Positions 34,270 to 46,766 of a DNA stretch of 64,000 nt are shown here, in pieces. Positions within the stretch are counted from its first letter, which is position 1; every line of letters starts with the position of its first letter. The translations under genes were made by a program, and so were the position numbers. The notes below the pieces were generated by a model that was not told the DNA's origin, did not search any database, and saw only the letters and a list, made by a program, of their open reading frames with translations. The stretch spans positions 4,657,037-4,721,036 of the forward strand of contig LR746272.1 in NCBI GenBank assembly GCA_902729315.2, written 5' to 3'. This DNA is from Spirodela intermedia. Lineage: Eukaryota > Streptophyta > Magnoliopsida > Alismatales > Araceae.

Positions 34270-35167
34270 TTAACATGTGCCATTCATCTAACTATGGAGG
34301 ATATTTTTTGCAAATAACTAATTTTTTTTTTCAATGTGGCTTTGTTGGTCTACAATCATTAAAGATTCTGTAGAATTTAGTAGAACATGTATTTCATGCC
34401 AATCTATAGGTAACATGAATAAAAAAAATGAAATGCCCATGAGTAACATGTTAGTAGTCAAAATGTTTAATGTATGGGGAATAGATTTCATGTGTCTTTT
34501 TCCGTCAATTAAATAATATGAATATATTTTGCTTGTTGTTGATTATGTGTGTAAGTGGGTGAAAGCTATTCTTACTAGAACTAATGATCATAAAATCGTG
34601 ATGAAATTTATACAGAAAAATATTTTTTCAAGATTTGGATGTCCTTGAATGATTATTAATGATGGAGGAACACATTTTACAAATAAACATTTCAGGGAAC
34701 TATTGAAAAAGAATGGAGTATATCATAGAGTAGCCACTCCATATCATCCCCAAACAAATGAGCAAGCTGATGTAGTAAATAAGAAAATTCAAAGAATTTT
34801 GAGAAAAATAGTTAGATCAGATAGGAAAAATTGGCCCACAAAATTACAAGATGCATTATGGGCTTAAAGAATAGCTTCTAAAAATCCCATAGGTATGTCC
34901 TCATTTTGTTTCATATTTAGAAAGCCATGTCATCTTCTTGTGGAAATAGAGCATAAAGCATTATGGGCTATAAAAAATTTATGTATGGATGAAAAATTAG
35001 CTGGTGGGCAAAGAATTTTTCAACTACATGAACTAGAGGAGTTGAGGAATGAAGCTTATGAAAATCATAGAATATATAAAAAAAAACTAAAACCTTTCAT
35101 GATAAATATATTAGCAGAAAAAAATTTGATGTTGGACAAAAAATGTGGTTATATGATTCTAAGCTGA
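34270..35167 (+). pseudogene. Element B integrase
   Basis: Fragments with CISCQSIGNMNKKNEMP (zinc region), GIDFMCLFPS (first catalytic Asp), and NDGGTHFTNKHF with ATPYHPQTNEQA (second Asp and following motif). Several stops are present. Confidence 0.8.
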
Positions 35168-35169
35168 AA

Positions 35170-36947
35170 TTATTCTCAGGAAAATTAAAATCAAAATGGA
35201 CAAGGCCTTATGTGGTGGAAGAGATGATCATGGGGCTATAATAATTAAAGATCCTAAAAGTGATCATAACTTTAAGATAAATGGATAGTGGCTTAAACAT
35301 TGCATAGAACATAAACACCTTGTAGAAAAAGAAATTTTTTTGATTAAAAGAAATTCAAGAGTAAAATTAATGTGTCCAACTAGAGACATTAAATTCAGTG
35401 TTGTATGGGAGGTAACCCATCGTTTTTATTTTATTCTATTTTTTTTAAGGTCTATTTTTCTTAGAATTTTGTAGTACTTGTTTCTATATTTATTATTATT
35501 CCAAAAAGTGTAGGAGGAAGAGTGTAAGATGAAGTGGAAAATTAAAAATAAGGTTGAGGTGATTTCTTTCTGAGCTTTATCATTTATGACAACATTTTTA
35601 GTGCTTAAATTTGCATATATGCATGCTTCACTTGAAAATTATATTTTCTGCATATTTCGTTCCAATTTTTCTATGTCATTGAGAACAATGTTATTTTTAA
35701 GTTGGGGGTGAAGTATTAATTCTTAATTATGTTGTAGGATGATTAAGAACATGTGTTTGTATTTTTTTCATGCTCACTTAGAATAAGAACTAAAAAAAAT
35801 TTCAGAAAAACTACAACATCTATTTTCTAGTTTTCCATTAAGAACAATAGACTATTAAAAATAGCAGAGAAAAAACAACTCAAAATTTGAAATTCTAGAG
35901 AGCCTTTTCTCACATTTCAATCCCCTATATATATATTGCTGAAATTAGAAATTACAATTATAAAAAGGATAGTTTTGATTTATTTTTAACAAATTTATTA
36001 TTGCTAAAAAAAACTGAAAATAGAAAATAGAAAATAGAATTATGAGAACTATCTAATTTACAAATTTCTTACATCATATTGCATGCATGAAAAATTAAAT
36101 CAATTAGATTAATTAATACCAAAAGATACTAGAAAGATTATTATTGAGTCAAAAGAATGATCTACTAGTATGAAATTTTGGAATACTCATTAGATATATG
36201 ATAGATAACATGGATTTGATTTTATAGATTTTGACTTCATGATCTTGATGAATAGTATTTACTTGATGTGAAAATTTGATTGATCATTTGAGTTTAATAG
36301 AGATTTTTGTACCTTGATCTATAGGACTCGTGAGGAGAAATCACTTATTTCAAAAAAAAGAAAAAAGAGAGAGCAATATGAAAAATCTAGAAATGAAGAG
36401 TACACATGGTGGGTGTGAGACATTATTCTCATTGTCCAAAATTGTGCATAGAAAAAAACTTACTATAAAATAAGTAAATAAAGTGAAAGCCTTGAAAATG
36501 AAGAGTACACATGGAGGGTGTGAGACATCATTCTTATTGTCAAAATTTGTCTAGAGGAAAAGCTACTTATTCAATATATATATATATAAAGAAATATAGT
36601 GCAAAATTAAAAAATCAAACCATAGAAAAGAGAAATATAAGATCAATATTATTTTTAGATGAGTATTGATAATTAGAACATCTTGTAAAAATATCTACGA
36701 GTGAAGAAGTGATAAAGATGTGAATAGAATAAGTGAAGTCTAGATTGTTATTCTAAGGAGTGTTTAAACATTTAAGTGCTTGACATCATTCTTAAATACT
36801 TAATATAAGAATCCAAGGTGTCTAAAGGTGCATCATCTATAATTATACTTTTTTTTTATGTATTGAAATATGATGTTCGAGATTTGTGAATTTTTATTTT
36901 CGTAATTTCATTACTAAGGGACTAGCAATGATTTAAGTTAGGGGGTG
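35170..36947 (+). other. AT-rich 3' non-coding part of element B
   Basis: No coding sequence. Two similar about 90-base segments (around 36390-36470 and 36480-36560, both containing GAAGAGTACACATGG and GGGTGTGAGACAT) form a local tandem duplication. It ends in a GGGGGTG tract next to the 3' LTR. Confidence 0.55.
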
Positions 36948-38591
36948 TGATAAGTCTTCATTATCATGAGTTAATAATTAGTAAATAATATAGTTTTAGC
37001 CTTAAATCATGATAAATAGACTTATATTTGTGTTAAATTATAAAAAATGATTTTTAATTAATTAACATGAATTTTTGGCTAATTATGTAATTTTTTATAA
37101 ATTTATTTAATTTTATAGTCTTATTTTTGAGATAAATGAAGAAAAAGAAATGAAAATAAAATATAACAAAAAAGGAAGACTTGCTAGCTAGCTAGGCTTG
37201 CAAGCGGGTCAAAAACATAGTCAAAGAGAGTTGTTAGTAGAGGATCGAGTGCTAGGACTGATGGAAGCATGCACGCATCACTCCCCTTCGATGTCACTGG
37301 TGGCCAGCTGATTGTAGGGCAAGGAGTGGTCATACACGCGGGAGAAAGCGACTTATTGCTTGCAAATATGATATTACTATATATTCGCCCAAAACTTCAG
37401 CACACAAGTGATGTGGGACTAAACCTGTGTCACACCTTCCCTTGAAAGGCTTCGAAGGTAAGCAATTAGTGGGGGTTTAGATCCTCCTAGAGTCAAAACT
37501 CATATTTTTATTTGATTATCACGACTTTTTTGTAGAGCACTAGTGAAGGATTAAGCCACTAGAATCACTAGATCATTGGCGAAAATCTTGTCAACATGAT
37601 TTGCAGAGCATTGTTACTAAAATTACTGAAAAATTTATGATAAAAAGATTATGAATTCATCAAATAAATTATCTCTGATTGATTGACGAACAAGTTGTCG
37701 TCGGGAAGAGGACGATCTACTAGGAGATGAGTCACCACCTCTTGAGAGAATACCAGATACGATGAAGAGTCTTCTCTTACTACATAGACTTGAGGATGAA
37801 ACTCCCTAACATACGCCCCACCTCCATCTAGCTCCTCTTTGTTGAGTGATAGCTACTAGAGAACTACAAAGTCACCATTTTTCTACTCCACTAGATGACA
37901 GCCACTAGAGATGATTCGACAACTTATTTCATTGATCTCTAGACTTTGTAAGGAGATCTAGAGATTGTTCACATCGTCCTTATCCAAGTAGAGTCTTCAA
38001 GGCTGTGGACACTACATGACGATCCTTCCGAATGCTCAAGATTCTAGTGCATCACTAACATATTGTTGTTGCGATACCGAAACTTTATTTTTCATGCTTT
38101 CAACTTAATTTTTACTTTATTTAGTGATAATTTTGTGATTAAAGTATACCAAGTTATATTTCATTCAACTATGATTCTTCTAGCTTTTATAGATCTTAAT
38201 TTGATCAATTAAATCGTCTAGAATCACTTACATAAGAATCATTGAGCAGAACTCTATTTTTCTCTAATTAACCTTCGTTAGTTGCTGACATCATCCCAAC
38301 ATCTACACCCTTATTTTCCTTTTTTGTGAATTTTAAATATAATTTTATTTTATTTTTTAGTATAAAATTTATAAAAACTTGTATTCTTTGAAGACAATTT
38401 TAAAAAATTACCCAATATTATATTACATCTCTATGATCGACCTGAAAAATTATCATTATTTTTGGAAATTTTATTAAATTATAATTGATATATTTATTCA
38501 AAAATACTTTTAAATATCTAAAAATTAGTATTTTCTAATTTTATAAATTTTAAATTTGCGTGATTTACTATACAACAACTAAGTTATGTCA
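36948..38591 (+). repeat. 3' LTR of element B
   Basis: Starts TGATAAGTCTTC and ends AAGTTATGTCA, then directly joins gypsy A LTR sequence (AGGGGCAATGGGC). Confidence 0.85.
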
Positions 38592-38846
38592 AGGGGCAAT
38601 GGGCAAACGTGTGGTAAGGGAGAGCCATGTGTGTATCGACCAAGGGCGCATGAGTGCATTGGCTATTGACGACCTAAAAGTATGGTCTCATGATGAGTCA
38701 ACACTAGTCATCATGAACATTGTCATCTACCGTTGGTGGTAGACAACAATGCACTAGATGGTGGAGAGTGTGATCAATGGTGAGAGAAATTAGATGTTTT
38801 GCTCTCTAATGGTGGATCACAAGTGGATTGAAGGGGGAGTTGTGCG
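38592..38846 (-). repeat. Right LTR of gypsy A, fragment 2
   Basis: Homologous to 18303-18545. It ends in GTGCG, the target site of copia D. Confidence 0.8.
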
Positions 38847-39299
38847 TGAAAGAAATCAAGAACAGAGGAATATAATAGAGCAAGGAGAGAAAGAGGAAAA
38901 GAAGAAGACAAAAAGGAAAGGAACTTCTATTGATAGTGAAAAAACATGATTAGTTACAACTTCTATGATCATCTGTTTATATTGTTAGTGATTTACAAGT
39001 AGTCGTTGTGTATTATTTAGTAACTGCTCTTCGAAAGGATGTAAGTTCATCGAGCAGTTACTCTTCTTGTCGATTAATACTGATGTGTCTTCTTTTTTTC
39101 CTTCGTTTGATTAAGTTCATTCTCATTGATTGATATGTTGTCTATCATAGCTCTATTGTTGTCCACATGTCCACTGATTTGATTAAGTTGAATCCTATTA
39201 GTTGATGTTGGTTTGCATTTGCTTTGTTTCAAAGGAGACTCAATCGGCACCTTGTTGATCATTTGTGCCTACTTTTTGAGTGACAATGTTGCTTCAATA
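38847..39299 (-). repeat. 3' LTR of copia D
   Basis: Direct partner of 43417-43870. Minus-strand element, so this is the 3' copy. Confidence 0.9.
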
Positions 39300-42200
39300 C
39301 CCCCCAGCAATCTCATCGTAGGGAGCACATTGAGATTGTGCTTGATTGCAGCAAGTCGATGCTTTGGAATTGGCTTCGTAAGAATGTCAGCTAGCTGGTC
39401 CTTTGTGGAGAGAGATACGATTTTAAGCTTCTTCGAGTTGCCATATTCCAAAACAAAGTGATAGGCAATTTTGATGTGTTTCATTCTTGCATGAAACACA
39501 AGATTCGTTGCAAGATATGTTGCTCCAATATTATCACACCAGAGAACTGGTATTTCAGAGATTGTAATTTTCAATCTTTGAGGAGTGATTGAATCCAGAT
39601 AAGTTTTGATGTTGTGTCTGCTAAAGCTCAGTATTCTGCTTCGGTACTTGATCTGGCCACAGTAGGCTATTTCTTGGAACTCCAGCTAACTAAATTGGTC
39701 TTGAGAAACACCAAAAATCCTCCTATAGATCTTCTATCAATAGGTGACCCTACCCAATCTGCATCAGAGTATATAGAGAGGGAGGTTGTCGACTGTTGAT
39801 ACATTTCAAGCCCTTCAAGAATAGTCCCTTTTAGTTACTATAGGATATGCTTGACAATTACCCAATCTTGATTTGTTAGTGAATGCATGGCTTAACACAC
39901 TTGATTGACTGCAAATGAAATGTCTTGATGTGTGAATGTAATGTATTGAAGTCTCCAACAATACTTTGATAGGTATGTGGATTCATAATATCAGATGGAA
40001 GAGACATAGTTTGAGTAGATGTAGTGCAAGGAGTTGCAGTAGGTTTACAATTGTCCATATTTGCTTTCTTTAAAATAGAATGAATGTATTTTGATTGAGA
40101 TAAGATAAAGCCCAATTAATTAGGAACAAGTTCAATTCCTAAGAAATAATGAGCATTACCTAGATCTTTCAAAGAAAATTTAGTATGTAAAGAGGATATG
40201 ATTCAAGAAATACCTTGAGAATTTGGACTAATGAGAAGAATGTCATCAACATAAATTAACATAAAGTATGGAATATTTTTATCATATTTAAAATATAATG
40301 ATGTGTCAGTTTTCGAGCCTTGAAATCTTAAGGAGGTAAGAAAATTAGTTAATTTTTGGAACCATTCTCTAGGTGCCTATTTAAGACCATAAAGAGATTT
40401 ATGTAAACTAAACGAGATGAGTAATTAGAATGTTGAAAATTGGGTGGTTGTTTCATATAAACTATTTCTTGAAGATCTCTATATAAGAAAACATTTGATA
40501 TATCTAATTGTCGAATGTGCCACTATTGACTGACAGCAATAGAGATGAGTAATTTGATGGTGACAAGTTTAACTACTAGACTAAATGTTTCATTATAATC
40601 AAGTCCTTCTAGTTGTGTGTATCCTTTGGCAACTAAACGAGCTTTATGCCTTTCAATAGTGACATCAGGATTATATTTTGTTTTATAAATCCACCTACAT
40701 CCTACTAGTTTAAAGTGAGATGGTCTTGGCACCAGAGTTCATGTTTTGTTTCGAATTAGAGCATTGAATTCTTCATTTATTGCTCAAACCCATTTCAGAT
40801 CCTTTGAGGCCTTAGAGTAACAGGTAGGGTCATCAGAAGAATGTTTGTGAACATTGAAACATTCTGGAAAGGGATGAAGGGTAGTTGGTTTAGTAAAGGG
40901 ATTTTTTTGAGAATAAATATCACTTAGTAGTTGGGTTTTGAGAGGAGTTGAGTTCGGAGAAAGACTAGATGTATTTTCACTTTGTGACTTCTCTAAAATG
41001 GAGTTGTAGGAGTGGTATTTGTGGAATCTGAAGTGATGGATATATTTTCTGAGAGTACTATTTCATCTTTGGATGAGAATGTAAGAGGAAGATTGTTTGA
41101 CAAATTTGAAGAGTTCAGATTTTCAATGTTAGAAGAGACTTGATTGATTGTTGACTGCTGAGAAGGGATATGAGAATTCGTCTGAGCAGGTAGTACAATT
41201 ACTGATAGAGGTGGTCCTAAGAGACTTGGACGTTCAGTATAATTAGGTTGATCTAAGATAGATATTTAGGAGTTTAAAAATGGAAAGGTGGCTTCATCAA
41301 AGAAAACATCCCTAGAGATGAATATTTTTCTATTTTGGAGTGAGAGACATCTATAACCATTGTGAGATGAACTATACCCTAAAAATACACATCGTTCAGA
41401 CCTAGTATCGAGTTTATTGGGCATATATGGTCTAAGATTTGGGTAGCATAAACACTCAGAAGTTTTTAGAAATGAGTAATCTAGCTTGAGGTGAAAGAGG
41501 ATTTCATAAGGAGATTTATGATTAAGATTTGGAGAAGGCATTCTATTAATGAGATAGGCAACAGTAGTTACTACTTCATCCCAGTAGTTGGTCAAGGCTT
41601 GAAATTCTCCTCCCCAATCTGATTATAGAGACACAAGTTTTGTGGAGAACGAGTTCTCTATCTTAAGATGAAATTCAGTAAAAATTGAGAGAACATCACT
41701 TTTTTTTTTCATAGGAAATAGCCATATATACTTTCTGAAATCATCAAAAAAAATCACATAGTAAAGATAGCCAAAATGAGAAAGAATAGGGGCAGGCCCG
41801 CAAATATCAGAATGTATCAATTCAAGAGGTTTGGTGGTTTTATGTAATGAAAGTGTAAAAGGGAGTTTATGTGATTTTGCCAATCCACATGCATCACAAA
41901 TAAAATTCTGAGTTCTATGAGTGATTGGCAAACCATATTTGTCCATAACTTGTTTTAAAATTCGGAAATGAGGATGTCCTAATCTATTATGCCATATCTG
42001 AGGAGATGATTTTTCTCCAAAGAATGCAACTGGAGCTTGTATCAATTGTAGACAATAGAGTCCGTCGTTATTGGTTCCCTGAGGAGGATTCGTTTCATTT
42101 CCTGGTTCTTCACAACACAAAAATCAGCATGAAATTCAAAAAATATATTGTTGTCTCAAGCAAATTTTTGAACTGATAAAGGATACTTTTTAATTTGTGG

Positions 42201-43416
42201 TGCATGTAATATATCCTTACACTGTAATGGACGATATTTAGTGTTAATAGTTGATCCTTGAGAATGGATGGGCAAACCTCGTCCATTACCTATATAAAAC
42301 TGATCTGACCCATTGTAGACAGTTGAGTTTTGAATGTTTTCCTGATTTGCAGTGACATGGTGAGATGCACCGTTGTCTGGATACCAGCTGTTAGTTGAAT
42401 TACCATTTTCTCCTGTATGGGCTGTAAACGCTTGAAGTTGATTTGAATTTCATGTCTGATTGTTATTTTGCCGTGGAGGAGACTGAAAGTTTCTATTGAA
42501 TCTTTCTCTACAGTCTAATGCTCTATGCCCGAATTTAAAGCAGACTTGGCATTTTGGAGTATATTTGTAGCCTTGCCGATTTATTTTTCCACGGTTTTGA
42601 AAATTTCCAGAGTTTTTCTGTCCTTGATATTGTTTCCTGGCTGCAATTGCAAGATTTGTTGTTGGTGGGAAATCTCCAATGGACTTTTCTTCTATTTGTT
42701 TAGGAATATGCAGATCATATGATTTCTAATTGGAGATTACGTCATCAAGCTCCAGACTGTCCAACTGTGGATTGATACATGCATATAATGAATTGTACTG
42801 AGGTCCCAATCCATTTAGAAAGGCATATGCCAGATCTTGATCTTCAATTTTATACATGCAGGCCTACAATTCATCACCAATACTCTGAATGTTCTTAATA
42901 TAGGTGTCAATAGGAAGATTACCTTCCTTGAAATTGTGGAGTTTTGCTTGCAGTTCATTGATACAAGATCTTGATTTACTTGCATGATTTTCTTGAGTGC
43001 TTCCTAGACTTCTTTCGATGTCTCTTTATTGATGACATCATGTAATACTGATTCAGATAAAGAGTTAGTAATCAGGGTTAGAACTGCTTGATCCTTTTTG
43101 TACCATATTTTATATTCCAGATTTGGAATACGCTTCCCATGTCCATCGATCTTGGATATGAGCGGTGGATAATCTTCAAGAACATCTATGAGATCATGTG
43201 TTTGCAAGAGTGGAAGTAGTTGTGTCTTCCATAGCAGAAAATTCTCCCTTGTTAACTTGAGAGAGAGCAATAATGCTGAAATCCCTTGTTGAATCACAGA
43301 GTGCTGTGTGGGATGATTTGAGCATTAGAAGCACCTTCGGTTTCATCACCTGTGCTTTCTCGTGGAAGACTCATTGTCAAGTCTTTGAGCATCGTTAGGC
43401 TATGGCTTTGATGCCG
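39300..43416 (-). pseudogene. Copia D gag-pol, decayed
   Basis: From right to left on the minus strand: gag (43004-43297, LTRENFLLWKTQLLPLL); a zinc-knuckle region near 42500; GAG-pre-integrase and integrase (41623-42120, IWHNRLGHPHFRILK, HSDICGPAP); integrase C-terminus (41266-41595); RT start (40523-40732, [12 protein letters not shown]); RT end (39876-40115); RNase H end (39269-39574, DNIGATYLA, LADILTKPI). Stops and frameshifts separate the segments. Confidence 0.85.
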
Positions 43417-43870
43417 TGAAAGAAATCAAGAACAAAGGGATAGAATAGAGCAAGAAGGAGAGAAAGAAAAGAAGATAGAAAGAAAAGGAACTTCTATTGA
43501 TCATGAAAGAAAACTTGATTAGTTCCAACTTCTATGTTCGTCTACTTATACTATTAGTGATTTAAAAATAGTCGTTGTGTATTATTTAGTAATTGCTCTT
43601 CGGAAGGATGTAATTTCATTGAACAGTTACTCTTCTTGTTGGTTAATGCTGATGTGTGTCTTCTTTTCTTCCTTTATTTGATTAAGTCCGTTCTCATTGG
43701 TTGATCTGTTGTTTTTCGTAGATTTTCTGTTGTCCACATGTCCGCTGATTCGATTATGTCAAATCCTATTAGTTGATGTCGGTTCGCATTTGCTATGTTC
43801 TGAAGGAGACTCAGCAGGCACCCTATTGATCATTGGTGCCTGTTGTTTGAGTGATAATGTTGCTTCAATA
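43417..43870 (-). repeat. 5' LTR of copia D
   Basis: Direct partner of 38847-39299, next to the primer binding site. Confidence 0.9.
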
Positions 43871-44236
43871 GTGCGCTCGTGATGGGCTGATGGGCGCCGG
43901 AGGGTTGCGTCTCAGCGGCGGCGGCTGCGGCAGCAGTTACGATGGCGGTGGCGGCAGTGGCTGAGAGGAAACCTTATTTATAGCACCAAAATTCTGAAAA
44001 TGATGTCCAAATGTCCAAAATTCACCACCAAAACCATCCATTACAGCTAATCCTATTTATAGGGTCAAGAATTCGTTAAAGGAAACTAAATAAAAGGAAA
44101 ATCCTAATAATAAATAAAATTCGGATCTTGGATCCTAGGTTGATGATGTCGACGTGGCATGATTTCTGTGCTGACCTTCCCATCCTGTGGTGGCACCGTC
44201 CCTTCAAATGGTGGGGCTGGGACGTTAGGCCCACCA
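43871..44236 (-). repeat. Right LTR of gypsy A, fragment 3 (outer end)
   Basis: Homologous to 18540-18897, including the block around GATCTTGGATCCTAGG and the terminal GGCCCACCA. Decarboxylase piece 2 starts immediately after. Confidence 0.85.
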
Positions 44237-45198
44237 CTTCCTCTTCTCTGCCGCCGGCGGAGGGGTGCTCCAGGGCGTACCACCGAGGCCATGCTGTGCA
44301 CCCTGGTGGCGGCCCGGAAGATGGTGCTGGAACGCGCCGACCACGAGGGCACCGACAAGCTCATGGTCTACGCCTCCGACCAGACCCAATCCACCTTCGC
44401 CCAATGCCTGCTAGATCATCGGCATCGCACCCACCAACTTCCAGATCATACCCATGCGGAGGGAAGATGAGTTCTCCCTTCGATTCGACTCGCTGTTGGC
44501 CGCCATGAAGACTGACGCGGCGGCCGGCCTACTCCCCGCCTACGTGTGCACCACGGTCGGCACCACCTCCTCCACTGCCGTCGACCCAGAGGCGCAGCTG
44601 GCAGAGGTGGGGAGTCGGTTCGGCGCCTGGATGCACGTCGACGCGGCGTACACGGGCGCGCCTGCGTCTGGCCCGAGTTTCGCCGCCATCTGGACGGGAT
44701 CGACCGGGTCAACTCCATCAACACGAGCCCCCACAAGTGGCTGCTCACGGGGCTCGACTGCTGCTGCCTCTGGGTGCGGGACCGCGCCCGGCTCACCACT
44801 TCGCTCTCCACCGATCCTGAGTACCTCAAGAACTGCGCCACCGAGTCCGGGCTGGTGGTCGGCTACAAGGACTGGAAGGTATAATCTACTATAATGCCTC
44901 TGCAACGAAAATTCAGATGTCCATGCAAATTTCAGACTATATCTCAAATAATTCCGCCATATTCACTTTGAGCAATCGGAAAAAAAATATTTTTTCCTTT
45001 CGCAGATCGGCGTGGGCCGGCAGTTCAGAGCGCCGAAGCTGTTCACGGTGATGAGGTGCTACGGCACAGCGAACCTGCAGAGGAACATCCGCAGCGAAGT
45101 CCGGATGACCCAGGGTTTCGAGGACATGGTGAGGGCAGACAGCCGGTTCGAGGTGGTCGTCCCCCGCCGGTTCGCTCTCGTCTGCTTCCGCATGCGAC
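44237..45198 (+). pseudogene. Aromatic amino acid decarboxylase pseudogene, piece 2 (PLP domain)
   Basis: Continues piece 1 after the gypsy A insertion: FSAAGGGVLQG, then frameshifts, YASDQTQSTF, VCTTVGTTSSTAVDP, MHVDAAYTG and NTSPHKWLLTGLDCCCLW, where the Lys of PHKW would bind pyridoxal phosphate. An apparent GT-AG intron (44879-45005, 127 bases) follows YKDWK; the next exon reads IGVGRQFRAPKLF to VCFRMR. At least three frameshifts (near 44271, 44413 and 44663) disable it. It ends in GCGAC, the target site of copia E. The family assignment is firm; substrate specificity is not. Confidence 0.9.
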
Positions 45199-45492
45199 TG
45201 TTAGAAACTCGCCGGAGAGACGACGGCAGTTAAGACGTCGCCGGCGAGATCACCTCACGAGTCACAGGAAAAACAGCAGGAGGAACAAGGAAAACTTTCT
45301 CGCTATTGAAAAACTCTTACAGCCCTCTTTAAATAAGAAAACAAAGGGGGAAAGGAATAACCGTAAGAAATAACTAGCTGGCCAAAACTGGCCAGTATCG
45401 TGCGTTATGCAGGAAATCCCGCATTACCAAATTCCGCATTACCTCACAATAGGGGAATGGGGAAGTCACGTGCAAGGCTCCCGTTCACAACA
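45199..45492 (-). repeat. 3' LTR of copia E (294 bases)
   Basis: By eye about three substitutions from the 5' LTR plus a 15-base copy-number difference in a short tandem repeat (unit around CATTACCAAATTCCG). Confidence 0.95.
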
Positions 45493-46739
45493 ATCTCCTC
45501 CTGAGCCTTGCTGTACTTACCACGAACATCAACGAGCCCAATCTTGGCGCGAACCTCATGGAACTTGACTTTTCCGAGTGGCTTCGTCAGAACGTCTCCT
45601 AACTGTTCTTCACTCCTGATGAACTCCACGTTGATCTGACCCTTTTCTGCGGATTCTCGGACAAGATGATACTTCACTTCAATGTGTTTGCTATGTCCAT
45701 GGAGAACTGAGTTCTTGATCAACGCTATGGCAGACTTGTTGTCCACCTTCAGCATCGGCACGCTTGGTGCTGAGCCATGCACCTCTGCTAACACCCGAGC
45801 GAGCCACACACCCTGGCAGGCAGCATTGGCGGCTGCAATATACTCTGCCTCGCAGCTAGACTGAGCCACCACCTTCTGTTTCATTGACTGCCAAGTAATT
45901 GGGCTGTTGGCCAAGAAGAAAATAACTCCAGTCGTGCTCTTCCGAGCATCAACATCACCAGCGAAGTCACTATCGCTGAACCCTGTCAGCTGGACTTGCT
46001 TCTCCTTTTTCCTTTCATACCTGAGACCCCAACTCTTGGTTCCCGCCACATAGCGGAGAATTTGCTTCACAGCAGCCAAGTGATCCTTTCGTGGCTCCTC
46101 TAGAAAACGACTCACATAGCCAACCGCAAATGCCAAATCTGGACGAGTATTGACTAAGTACCTGAGACTCCCCACGATGCTTCTGTATGCTGTCGCATCC
46201 ACCAGCGGCTCCGTGCTCATCTTGCTCAGTTTCAGACGTGTTGCCATTGGTACTTGACAAGGATTGCACCCTGCCATCCCGCTCCTCTCCAGAATCTTGG
46301 CGGCATAGGCTCCTTGGCTGATCAAGGTGCCCCTCGCACTCTGCCTGACTTCAATGCCAAGATAGTAGCGAAGCAGGCCGAGGTCGCTCATCTTGAATGC
46401 GTCAGCCATCTCTTTTTTGAAATGCTTGATGTCGTCGCAGCTGGCGCCGATGATCACCAGGTCATCGACGTACACCCCGACCACTAGCTGCGCCTCCCCA
46501 TTCCACCTGGTGTAGATGGCATGTTCCGAGGGACTCCTCCTGAATCTGAACGACAGCAACGTTTCGTCCAACTTCGCGTTCCAGGCCCTAGGCGCCTGAT
46601 GTAAGCCGTAGAGTGCCTTCTTCAGCTTAAATACCTTGTGCTCGTTGCCCGTGCTGATGAAACCGGCCGGCTGCTCCACGTACACCTCTTCCTTGAGATC
46701 GCCATTCAAGAACGCCGACTTGACATCCATGTGGTGCAC
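45444..46739 (-). CDS. Copia E reverse transcriptase (C-terminal part) and RNase H
   Basis: 431 codons without a stop. The listed Met is internal; the frame continues 5' through AHEGWEVHH to the inversion break near 46767. Motifs: MDVKSAFLNGDLKEEVYVEQ, LKKALYGLHQAPRAW, the catalytic VGVYVDDLVI, then RNase H with SDSDFAGD, SSCEAEYIAA and LTKPLGKVKFHEV. All catalytic motifs look intact, but the N-terminal third of RT is on the other side of the inversion, so no full polyprotein can be made. The last 16 codons run into the LTR. Confidence 0.9.
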   Translation of the reverse strand: MHHMDVKSAFLNGDLKEEVYVEQPAGFISTGNEHKVFKLKKALYGLHQAPRAWNAKLDETLLSFRFRRSPSEHAIYTRWNGEAQLVVGVYVDDLVIIGASCDDIKHFKKEMADAFKMSDLGLLRYYLGIEVRQSARGTLISQGAYAAKILERSGMAGCNPCQVPMATRLKLSKMSTEPLVDATAYRSIVGSLRYLVNTRPDLAFAVGYVSRFLEEPRKDHLAAVKQILRYVAGTKSWGLRYERKKEKQVQLTGFSDSDFAGDVDARKSTTGVIFFLANSPITWQSMKQKVVAQSSCEAEYIAAANAACQGVWLARVLAEVHGSAPSVPMLKVDNKSAIALIKNSVLHGHSKHIEVKYHLVRESAEKGQINVEFIRSEEQLGDVLTKPLGKVKFHEVRAKIGLVDVRGKYSKAQEEIVVNGSLARDFPIPLL

Positions 46740-46766
46740 CTCCCACCCCTCGTGCGCCTCGTGCGC

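Larger units (their letters stand above)
28147..38591 (+). mobile_element. Athila/Tat-like Ty3/gypsy element B
   Basis: A 10.4-kb plus-strand element with LTRs at 28147-29888 and 36948-38591. Order: LTR, tRNA-Asp-type primer site, gag, protease, RT, RNase H, integrase, a long AT-rich non-coding tail, a GGGGGTG purine tract, LTR. It is very AT-rich from transition decay and has stops in every domain. No target duplication survives: the right end abuts gypsy A LTR sequence, the left end the inverted LTR fragment. No env-like frame was seen in 35170-36940. Confidence 0.8.
38847..43870 (-). mobile_element. Ty1/copia element D nested in the gypsy A LTR
   Basis: 5024 bases flanked by the perfect 5-bp duplication GTGCG (38842-38846 and 43871-43875). 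LTRs at 38847-39299 and 43417-43870 (453 and 454 bases, beginning TGAAAGAAATC and ending CTTCAATA). On the minus strand the order gag, protease, integrase, RT, RNase H is kept. A decayed Met-type primer site (CGGCATCAAAGCC) lies beside the right LTR and a G-rich tract (GCTGGGGGG) beside the left LTR. The LTRs differ at many positions, so it is not recent. Confidence 0.9.
17693..44236 (-). mobile_element. Ty3/gypsy chromovirus A, nested host of B, C and D
   Basis: A minus-strand gypsy element fills the gap between decarboxylase pieces 1 and 2. Its ends are TG...CA; flanks CTTCT (17688-17692) and CTTCC (44237-44241) form a 5-bp target duplication with one mismatch. Order on the minus strand: right LTR (in three fragments: about 25213-25642, 38592-38846, 43871-44236), gag, protease, reverse transcriptase, RNase H, integrase, chromodomain, purine tract, left LTR. 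The interior is split by solo LTR C1 and the right LTR by elements B and D. All frames are broken, so the element is dead. Confidence 0.8.
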
